13,194 bases of DNA from an uncultured Peptococcaceae bacterium (lineage in GTDB: Bacteria; Bacillota; Desulfitobacteriia; Desulfitobacteriales; Syntrophobotulaceae), in assembly GCA_937892995.1 (NCBI GenBank), contig CALBJS010000003.1, forward strand, positions 1-13,194. Direction: 5' to 3'. Shown one piece after another: positions 7,956 through 12,974 of the stretch. Every line of letters begins with the position of its first letter. The first letter of the stretch is position 1. The translations under genes were made by a program, and so were the position numbers. Under the pieces are notes generated by a model that was given only the letters and a program-made list of their open reading frames with translations, made no database searches and was not told the origin of the DNA.

Positions 7956-9038
7956 ATGACTATCTTTGTTAAGGGTCAGGAAGGCAATAATGATGAAATA
8001 TTCATTACTTTTAAGTTTACTGCAGATAGAGTTCAAAGAATAAAAACAGTTGCAGGCAGTAAATGGGATGCAACAAAAAGGCAATGGGTTATATCGTTAA
8101 GAGAAGACACATTGAAGGTTCTAGAGGAAGTGTTCGAAGAGGAATTGATTTACGAGCCTTTTTTGAAGGAGAAAGTAGGGGCTATTTTACATGCCAAGCT
8201 TAGGGATAATCTATTGGCAAAAATGGATGAAGAACTAATTCTTAGGGGATATGGTAGACCCACCCGTAAGAACTATATGGGTCATATTCGAAGATTTCTT
8301 AGCTATCAATTAATGGATTACAGGAATTTAACGAATGATGACGTTAGGAAGTATTTAGTATACTCACTTGAAGAAAAGAATGCCTCTCACTCTTTTACTA
8401 ATCAGGCTGTAAGTGCAATAAAGTTTCTTTTTAACCATGTATTAAAAAGACAAGGAATAGATATTTGTTTGCCACGCCCCAAAAGAGAAAAGGTACTTCC
8501 AGATATTTTAAGTCAAGATGAGATATATAAGATATTTAATTCCTTAGAAAACATTAAACATAAGGCTATATTCTATGTAACATATTCTGCGGGACTAAGA
8601 GTTAGTGAAGTGATAAGCCTTAAAGCTTACGATATAGATAATAATAGAATGCTCATTCATGTTAGGCAAGCTAAAGGACGCAAGGATCGCTATACCTTAC
8701 TTTCTGAAACAACCCTAGGCATCTTAAGACAATACGCTACTAAATATAAAATTGGCGAATGGCTATTTCAAGGACAAAAGGAAGATAACCATATATCTGA
8801 AAGGACTGTGCAAAAAATTTTTAAAGATGCGTGTCAAAAGGCTGGCATTAAAAAGAATGTTTCTGTTCATACCCTAAGGCATTCGTTTGCTACCCACCTC
8901 CTCGAAGCAGGCACGGATTTGAGATATATTCAAGAATTGCTGGGACATAGTAATTCGAAAACGACAGAGATTTATACACATGTTACCAAAATGGATCTCG
9001 CTAAAATTAGGAGCCCTTTAGATTCATTAAAAATGTAG
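7956..9038 (+). CDS. XerC/D-like tyrosine recombinase, putative integron-type integrase
   Basis: This 360-residue tyrosine recombinase has the full catalytic set Arg215 (GLRVSE), Lys240 (KGRKDR), His305 and Arg308 (HTLRHSFATHLL), His331 (LLGHS) and the nucleophile Tyr340 (EIYTHV). The C terminus ends in IRSPLDSL, a tail shared with IntI integrases and some related recombinases. The SAM-like core-binding domain spans roughly residues 90-175. Residues about 14-55 form an extra N-terminal domain (FTADRVQRIKTVAG, KWDATKRQWVI) reminiscent of the HARP-type fold, absent from IntI1. Only about 65 residues separate the catalytic Lys from His305, against about 107 in IntI1, so the IntI-specific insert is missing. 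An attI-like site and a cassette array begin 80 bp downstream in the same orientation. I infer it is the cassette integrase; a XerC/D-like recombinase unrelated to the array is the alternative. Confidence 0.85.
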   Translation: MTIFVKGQEGNNDEIFITFKFTADRVQRIKTVAGSKWDATKRQWVISLREDTLKVLEEVFEEELIYEPFLKEKVGAILHAKLRDNLLAKMDEELILRGYGRPTRKNYMGHIRRFLSYQLMDYRNLTNDDVRKYLVYSLEEKNASHSFTNQAVSAIKFLFNHVLKRQGIDICLPRPKREKVLPDILSQDEIYKIFNSLENIKHKAIFYVTYSAGLRVSEVISLKAYDIDNNRMLIHVRQAKGRKDRYTLLSETTLGILRQYATKYKIGEWLFQGQKEDNHISERTVQKIFKDACQKAGIKKNVSVHTLRHSFATHLLEAGTDLRYIQELLGHSNSKTTEIYTHVTKMDLAKIRSPLDSLKM

Positions 9039-9078
9039 GGAAAGTTTATTTTCCCGTACTAACTTCGGGAAATATCCC
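9038..9078 (+). repeat. cluster of short inverted repeats behind the recombinase
   Basis: Starting at the recombinase stop codon are GGGAAA-N6-TTTCCC (9038-9055) and TTCCCG-N9-CGGGAA (9051-9071), which share an arm and so can fold in alternative ways, followed by GGGA-N4-TCCC (9067-9078). None is followed by a T-tract, so they are not clear intrinsic terminators. They lie immediately left of the attI-like site and could be recombinase binding sequences or a folding switch; that is inference. Confidence 0.5.
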
Positions 9079-9086
9079 AAATTAAG

Positions 9087-9124
9087 ATTTAACCCGCAAT
9101 AAGTGCGGGAGAAAGACGTTATCC
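9087..9124 (+). other. attI-like recombination site
   Basis: An ATTTAAC box (9087-9093) matching the RYYYAAC pattern is followed by a CCCGC/GCGGG hairpin (9093-9097 and 9105-9109) and by the core GTTATCC (9118-9124). The last bases before the core, GAC, are shared with attC1 and attC3, and the sequence after it, CGAAAC, belongs to cassette 1. Because it lies between the recombinase and the first cassette I call it attI-like. It is simpler than the attC sites of the array. The crossover is inferred between G9118 and T9119. Confidence 0.65.
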
Positions 9125-9140
9125 GAAACCGTACGCAAGG

Positions 9141-9158
9141 CCGTGCGTCCATGCGCGG
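9141..9158 (+). repeat. GTCC-loop hairpin, 5' end of cassette 1
   Basis: CCGTGCG (9141-9147) pairs with TGCGCGG (9152-9158), including two G-T wobbles, around the loop TCCA. It lies 22 nt after the cassette start. Similar hairpins with GTCC at the loop occur at 9953, 10732 and 12852. Confidence 0.5.
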
Positions 9159-9314
9159 ATTAGGTATTAGTGGTGGCTACGCATTGGTAGTATTATGCAC
9201 AGCACTTAACCGAATGGGACTTATCTTAATTGCATATTGAATAGGAAGAATTTCAACAACCCAATATCATTAGAATTTACCTTGTTGTAATAAACGCCTA
9301 AAGGAGGATTTTGA

Positions 9315-9869
9315 ATGAAACGATTTATCATGTTATTAGGCTTAATCTTAGTCCTCAGCCTTTTACCTGCTTGCTCGTCAAAGCCTTCCTTAAAACTAAT
9401 AGATTCAACTGTTAGTATCGTTAACGACAAAAGCAAGACAGGTTCAATAGGCATTACAATTGGGGACAAAAAGGGACAAATGATTGTACCGACGGCGTTG
9501 TATTATGAGTTTGTAATCAAAAATGTTGGGAATAGAACCATCGGAGAAAAAGGAATGAGAATAGCAATTGTACCTAATGACAAATTGAAAGCTAAATCCG
9601 AAGAAATTATGGGGTTTAATATTTATGATCCTATTTCATATGAAGGGACAGGGCTAGGATATGGGGGCGGGGGTTCTGCTCATTCAATACTTAGGCCCGG
9701 TGAAGAAGGAACATTTAGTATTTACTATCTATTAGGTGTAAACGAGGAAAACCCAAACGTAGCGGTTATGACTCCGCCGAGGGAAAGATTAAAAGAACTC
9801 AAGGATAACTCCTTGGATGTTACTTTGGTAGGATTCACGGAAATGAAGAAATATCCCATTTTGATTTGA
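9315..9869 (+). CDS. cassette-encoded predicted lipoprotein of unknown function
   Basis: The 184-residue protein starts with a short basic N region (MKR), a hydrophobic helix (residues 4-17) and a lipobox-like LPAC, predicting cleavage before Cys20, lipidation and anchoring to the outer face of the membrane. After a polar linker, residues 65-105 (YYEFVIKNVGNRTIGEKG) look like a beta-rich, Ig-like module of the kind found in small Firmicutes lipoproteins. A glycine-rich stretch (GLGYGGGGS) follows, then PGEEGTFSIYY. I do not recognise a catalytic motif or a named family. The start is supported by AAAGGAGG (9300-9307) 7 nt upstream of the ATG. It is the only gene of cassette 1 and has normal low-GC codon use. 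Extracytoplasmic proteins are common cargo of chromosomal integrons, but no specific role can be assigned. Confidence 0.85.
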   Translation: MKRFIMLLGLILVLSLLPACSSKPSLKLIDSTVSIVNDKSKTGSIGITIGDKKGQMIVPTALYYEFVIKNVGNRTIGEKGMRIAIVPNDKLKAKSEEIMGFNIYDPISYEGTGLGYGGGGSAHSILRPGEEGTFSIYYLLGVNEENPNVAVMTPPRERLKELKDNSLDVTLVGFTEMKKYPILI

Positions 9870-9952
9870 ATATAGAACAATGATATAGAGGATAGTGTAA
9901 TCGCGTTAGTATGAATTATTCTTATGTTGCGTATTAAATTGCTGAGGCTCAA

Positions 9953-9976
9953 GGGGCCGCCGTCCATGGTGGCCTC
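9953..9976 (+). repeat. GTCC-loop hairpin, 3' end of cassette 1
   Basis: GGGGCCGCC (9953-9961) pairs over 9 bp with GGTGGCCTC (9968-9976) around the loop GTCCAT. It ends 23 nt before the R'' box of attC1. The hairpin at 12852-12874 is its homologue, with compensatory base changes in the stem. No T-tract follows, so it is not a typical intrinsic terminator of the sense strand. Confidence 0.65.
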
Positions 9977-9999
9977 TGGATATCGGGGCGTACGGCATC

Positions 10000-10075
10000 G
10001 GATAACAGAGGAGTCCCGCAACTAGAGGATGATGAATGTGGTTGGGACGCTGCGGGACTCCTCGGGACGTTAGAC
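10000..10075 (+). repeat. attC site of cassette 1 (attC1)
   Basis: R'' is GGATAAC (10000-10006) and R' is GTTAGAC (10069-10075). Between them GAGGAGTCCCGCA (10008-10020) pairs perfectly over 13 bp with TGCGGGACTCCTC (10051-10063) around a 30-nt loop. One unpaired base on the R'' side faces five (GGGAC) on the R' side, an asymmetric spacer that could give strand polarity. In the array R'' and R' are not fully complementary because the last six bases belong to cassette 2; R'' matches the start of cassette 1 exactly. Confidence 0.85.
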
Positions 10076-10708
10076 GAAACCGCTAAGTCATTATATTATT
10101 ATTTAACGTGCTGTTTGAAGTAGTTTTTATGGAATTTGTACAAGAAAAAGAGAGGATTACAATGCTAAATACTCACAAATTTCTTAAGTGGTATGAGAAA
10201 AATAAAGATAAATATGTAAATATTGAAATGGCAGGAAGGATTTTTGGTGGGAGTATAGATGAGTCCCCCCAAAAACCACGTGAATACTTTCTAACAGAGG
10301 ATGAATTTAAGTTGCATTTTGCTACTACAGAAGTCCTAACAATAATTAATCCTTCTTCTTTTGAGATAGGGAGTTATCAAGAACTGATTATTCCTAGGGC
10401 TGATAAAGTTAGTTTTGGTTGGCATTATTATGGACGCTCTCAAACACCAGAAAACTGGTGTATCGAGACGTTTGAATTAATTGAGGACATGGTGCAATAT
10501 ACTAGATCCGGCCCCCTGAATCCTATGATCAGTAGTTTTACTTTTCAAGAAGGGGCATTTGTTCGATTATTTTAACTTTACCTACTAAATTATTGAGTGA
10601 TGGGTCTATTGTGAATGCTAGTCTTAACCGCGGCATCGTCTAACAACGTGTTCCCAAAATCTGGGGGAATATGAATGTAGTAACCAGACTTCGGGAACAC
10701 GCGGCACG
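10070..10708 (+). mobile_element. integron gene cassette 2
   Basis: This 639-bp cassette starts TTAGACGAAACCGC, and with G10069 this is complementary to 10630-10644 ahead of and including R'' of attC2 over 15 nt with two mismatches. It carries a single small gene. An AT-rich TATATT (10092-10097) could be a -10 element, but I see no good -35. Confidence 0.85.
10162..10575 (+). CDS. cassette-encoded hypothetical protein
   Basis: From the ATG at 10162 this is a 137-residue soluble protein. In-frame starts further upstream (GTG at 10108, ATG at 10129) would add up to 18 residues. I prefer 10162 because GAGAGG (10150-10155) sits 6 nt before it. The sequence opens with a lysine- and tyrosine-rich helix (KFLKWYEKNKDKY), then alternates charged and aromatic segments (REYFLTEDEFKLHF, FGWHYYGRS, PENWCIETFE) and ends with a hydrophobic GAFVRLF. 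There is no signal peptide, membrane span or recognisable catalytic motif. I do not recognise the family. It fills cassette 2 alone, so it probably works without a partner encoded beside it; an immunity- or inhibitor-like role is possible from its size but unsupported. Confidence 0.75.
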   Translation: MLNTHKFLKWYEKNKDKYVNIEMAGRIFGGSIDESPQKPREYFLTEDEFKLHFATTEVLTIINPSSFEIGSYQELIIPRADKVSFGWHYYGRSQTPENWCIETFELIEDMVQYTRSGPLNPMISSFTFQEGAFVRLF

Positions 10709-10714
10709 TTATGT
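10638..10714 (+). repeat. attC site of cassette 2 (attC2)
   Basis: R'' is GTCTAAC (10638-10644), a perfect complement of cassette 2's own start GTTAGAC (10069-10075). R' is GTTATGT (10708-10714). The stem is CGTGTTCCC (10647-10655) with GGGAACACG (10693-10701), then an internal loop AAAA/CTTC and a second helix TCTGG (10660-10664) with CCAGA (10684-10688). The interior is nearly identical to that of attC3. Confidence 0.85.
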
Positions 10715-10731
10715 AAAATTTGTCGCAAAGA

Positions 10732-10750
10732 CCGCGCCGTCCTGGCGCGG
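10732..10750 (+). repeat. GTCC-loop hairpin, 5' end of cassette 3
   Basis: CCGCGCC (10732-10738) pairs perfectly with GGCGCGG (10744-10750) around the loop GTCCT. It starts 23 nt after the cassette start, almost the same offset as the hairpin in cassette 1. Confidence 0.6.
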
Positions 10751-10814
10751 AGGTAGACTTTGTAAAGGTAATATGAATAGTTTTTATTACGAAATACAAG
10801 TTCCATCTGAAACT

Positions 10815-10823
10815 TGATATAAT
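10815..10823 (+). promoter_or_regulatory. extended -10 promoter for the cassette 3 operon
   Basis: TGATATAAT (10815-10823) combines a perfect TATAAT with the TGn extension, which compensates for the lack of a good -35. The start site would be near 10830, leaving about a 50-nt leader before the GTG at 10880, which has its own ACGGAGG (10865-10871). An internal promoter would make the defence genes independent of a platform promoter. Confidence 0.5.
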
Positions 10824-10879
10824 TGCTATGATACAATGATAATGACAAAATATTATGTAAATTTACGGAGGAATGCAGT

Positions 10880-12163
10880 GTGTTTAAACGTCTAATAATA
10901 AAAGAGTGGAGGCAATTTTTTGATATAGATATTTCTTTTCATCCACACTTAACAGTACTAACAGGAGCAAATGGAGCAGGCAAAACAACAATATTGAATT
11001 TGCTAGCAAATCATTTTGGGTGGGATTCACAATTCGTTAGTTCATATACAAAAGACAAAAGAACAGGATTACTTAGATATAGCAATAGTATCAATGAATT
11101 AGGTGATAAAATCAGGAGATTTTTTATAAAGAAGGTTGACTCAGTACCAAAAAATCAAATAGGTGAGATTCAGTACGATAATGATGTTATAAGCAATCTA
11201 ACACTACCTGACACTGTAAACCCAACCTACCCAGTAAATATCTCTAATAGACAGAGTATTTCAGGAGTATATATAAACTCACATCGTCCTACTTTTCCAT
11301 ATCGAGCAATAAAAGCTATCCCAACACAAGTTATGAATAGAAGTCAAATATATAATAAGTATTTTGGTTTTACAAAGACATTTGTGCTAGACACATATCG
11401 GAATCCTGCTGAAACATCTGCTACTAGTTTGATTAAAGAAACGATAGCATCATTGGCGATGTTCGGTTATGGGAACAAAGCAGTATCTTCCAATGAAGAG
11501 GCAAGACAATTATTTGAGGATTATGAGAGAATTTTGCAAATAGTCTTACCGCCTAAGTTAGGCTTTGAAAAGATCAAGGTTGAAATTCCAGAGGTTATTT
11601 TGTGCACTAGATCGGGGGATTTTCCTATAGATGCAGTTTCAGGAGGAATCTCTTCGATAATTGATATAACTTGGCAACTTTTTATGTACGCTGACCCCAA
11701 ACAAAGATTTGTTGCTGTAATAGATGAGCCGGAAAATCATCTTCATCCTGAACTGCAAAAATCATTATTACATAATTTAATAAAAGCATTTCCAAATGTT
11801 CAGTTTATTGTTGCAACGCATAATCCATTTATGATTAGTGCGGAAAAAGACTCAAATGTTTATGTTTTAGACTATAACGAAGAGAACAAAGTCTACTCTC
11901 TAATGTTGGATTATGTTAATCGATCAGGAACAGCTAATGCAATTCTTCGCGAAGTATTAGGTATTGGATCTTCAATGCCTTTTTGGGCGGAGGATATGCT
12001 AGTAGACATAGTAAATAGATACAGTACTATTGAACTAACAAGTGAAAGCCTAGATAATCTGAGAAAAGAATTAACTCATATAGGTCTGGATTTATATATT
12101 CCTGAGACTATTGCTAAAGTTGTGGAGGGGAAAAAGAATGATCAAATTATCCAAACTCCCTAA
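10880..12163 (+). CDS. Septu-like AAA/ABC-type ATPase (PtuA-like)
   Basis: The 427-residue protein is a SMC/ABC-like ATPase of the kind that forms the PtuA subunit of Septu antiphage systems, which also occurs next to retrons. Walker A is GANGAGKTT at residues 29-37. An ABC-signature-like SGGISS lies at 254-259. Walker B is VAVIDEPENHLHPE from 278 with catalytic Glu283, followed by the switch histidine His314 in VATHNPF. The distance between Walker A and the signature leaves only a short middle insertion. The start is GTG with ACGGAGG 8 nt upstream. Its 3' end overlaps the nuclease gene by 26 bp, which implies coupled translation and a protein complex. No reverse transcriptase is present, so this is a stand-alone ATPase-HNH pair. 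It may belong to another OLD-like or RloC-like ATPase group, but the HNH partner favours Septu. Confidence 0.82.
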   Translation: MFKRLIIKEWRQFFDIDISFHPHLTVLTGANGAGKTTILNLLANHFGWDSQFVSSYTKDKRTGLLRYSNSINELGDKIRRFFIKKVDSVPKNQIGEIQYDNDVISNLTLPDTVNPTYPVNISNRQSISGVYINSHRPTFPYRAIKAIPTQVMNRSQIYNKYFGFTKTFVLDTYRNPAETSATSLIKETIASLAMFGYGNKAVSSNEEARQLFEDYERILQIVLPPKLGFEKIKVEIPEVILCTRSGDFPIDAVSGGISSIIDITWQLFMYADPKQRFVAVIDEPENHLHPELQKSLLHNLIKAFPNVQFIVATHNPFMISAEKDSNVYVLDYNEENKVYSLMLDYVNRSGTANAILREVLGIGSSMPFWAEDMLVDIVNRYSTIELTSESLDNLRKELTHIGLDLYIPETIAKVVEGKKNDQIIQTP

Positions 12164-12806
12164 ACCACAAGTATTAGTTGATAGTGCTGAAGAATGGACT
12201 AGAGAATACTGTGATTGTTTAACACAAGGGGTAAAGCCTAGTTCTGAAATTGCTTATAGATATAAAAATGAAGAAATAAAGACTACTTTGGAAACAGAAA
12301 CAAATGGAAAGTGTGCATATTGTGAAAGTAAGATGAAGCATATTTCTTATGGGGACATTGAACATATTCTTCCCAAGAATTCTGGGGCAAGGCCAGATTT
12401 ATATGTAGAATGGACAAACCTTACCCTTGCATGTGAGCAGTGTAATAGAACTGGGAAGCGTACATACTACGACCCGGCTAAACCATTAATTAACCCTTAT
12501 CATGATGACCCAGATGACCATTTCCAGGTATTGGGCCCTATAATTCGTTATCAACTTGGGAATGAAAGAGCTTTTATTACTGAAAACACGCTAAAATTAA
12601 ACAGGCCAGAACTGATTACCCGTCGTCTTGACCGTTTAAACTCTGTTGAGAATCTTTTGTTTAGCTGGGAAAGAGAAGAAGAGGGTACTATAAAGGATAT
12701 TTTGGCTGACCAATTGATTCAAGAGTGTATGCCAGATAAGGAATATAGCTGTGTCGTAAAACATTTTCTTATAGCTAGAGGATTCCCCATGAATATAGCC
12801 TCCTAG
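12138..12806 (+). CDS. Septu-like HNH endonuclease (PtuB-like, TIGR02646-type)
   Basis: This 222-residue protein is an HNH nuclease, expected to be the toxic effector held in check and triggered by the ATPase partner during phage infection. The motif is complete: zinc ligands Cys59-x2-Cys62 (GKCAYCESK), the general-base region DIEHILPK with His76, Asn94 (WTNL) and Cys99-x2-Cys102 with Asn103 (ACEQCNRTGK). The arrangement matches the TIGR02646-type HNH proteins found with PtuA-like ATPases in Septu and retron systems. I place the start at the ATG at 12138, with GGAGGGG (12124-12130) 7 nt upstream. A TTG at 12111 is in frame but lacks this signal. The N-terminal KLPKPQ and C-terminal helical region show no other known domain. 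Confidence 0.85.
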   Translation: MIKLSKLPKPQVLVDSAEEWTREYCDCLTQGVKPSSEIAYRYKNEEIKTTLETETNGKCAYCESKMKHISYGDIEHILPKNSGARPDLYVEWTNLTLACEQCNRTGKRTYYDPAKPLINPYHDDPDDHFQVLGPIIRYQLGNERAFITENTLKLNRPELITRRLDRLNSVENLLFSWEREEEGTIKDILADQLIQECMPDKEYSCVVKHFLIARGFPMNIAS

Positions 12807-12851
12807 AAGGACTAAGAGTATTGAGCAGTTCATTACTAATTATGTTTAAAA

Positions 12852-12874
12852 GGGGCCGACGTCCTGTCGGCCTC
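12852..12874 (+). repeat. GTCC-loop hairpin, 3' end of cassette 3
   Basis: GGGGCCGAC (12852-12860) pairs over 9 bp with GTCGGCCTC (12866-12874) around the loop GTCCT, ending 23 nt before R'' of attC3. Compared with the homologous hairpin of cassette 1, a C-G pair has become A-T and a G-T wobble has become G-C, so the stem is conserved while the bases change. On the minus strand the hairpin is followed by TTTT and could act as a terminator of antisense transcription. Confidence 0.65.
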
Positions 12875-12897
12875 TGAATTATAGGGCGACAAACTTC

Positions 12898-12974
12898 ACT
12901 TAACAGAGTGTTCCCAAAATCTGAGAGAATATGAACGTAATAACCAGACTTCGGGAACACTCGGGACGTTATGC
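12898..12974 (+). repeat. attC site of cassette 3 (attC3)
   Basis: R'' is ACTTAAC (12898-12904), a canonical RYYYAAC, and R' is GTTATGC (12968-12974). GAGTGTTCCC (12906-12915) pairs with GGGAACACTC (12953-12962), then an internal loop and TCTG (12920-12923) with CAGA (12945-12948). One unpaired base on the R'' side faces GGGAC on the R' side, as in attC1. About 46 of 50 central positions are the same as in attC2. Confidence 0.85.

Larger units (their letters stand above)
9119..10069 (+). mobile_element. integron gene cassette 1
   Basis: This 951-bp cassette begins TTATCC after the attI G and ends with the G of attC1's R' box. Its first bases (with G9118: 9118-9136) are complementary to the 19 nt ending in R'' of attC1 (9988-10006) with only two mismatches, which marks both ends as belonging to one former circle. 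It contains one lipoprotein gene. The roughly 195 bases before that gene hold a hairpin (9141-9158) and no convincing promoter, so expression may depend on read-through from the recombinase side. Confidence 0.85.
10709..12968 (+). mobile_element. integron gene cassette 3 with a two-gene defence system
   Basis: This 2260-bp cassette is larger than most integron cassettes. Its first bases (with G10708: 10708-10726) match the complement of 12886-12904 at 16 of 19 positions, so both ends belong together. It carries an ATPase gene and an overlapping HNH nuclease gene, its own promoter, and GTCC-loop hairpins just inside both ends (10732-10750 and 12852-12874). Confidence 0.85.

Noticed and set aside
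9151..9240. 29-codon hydrophobic ORF at the start of cassette 1
   Set aside because: It has no ribosome binding site, its ATG lies in the GTCC-loop hairpin, and nothing supports translation.
10590..10848. Minus-strand open frames across the attC2 region
   Set aside because: They overlap the attC2 palindrome and hairpins, have no ribosome binding site, and the similar frame over attC3 arises only because the two repeats are nearly identical.
10709..10879. Possible retron ncRNA before the ATPase-HNH pair, since such pairs accompany retrons
   Set aside because: No reverse transcriptase is encoded in the window, and the region is explained by the cassette start, a hairpin and a promoter.
12111..12137. 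Earlier TTG start for the HNH nuclease
   Set aside because: The ATG at 12138 has a strong GGAGGGG signal, and the extra nine residues only shadow the ATPase frame.
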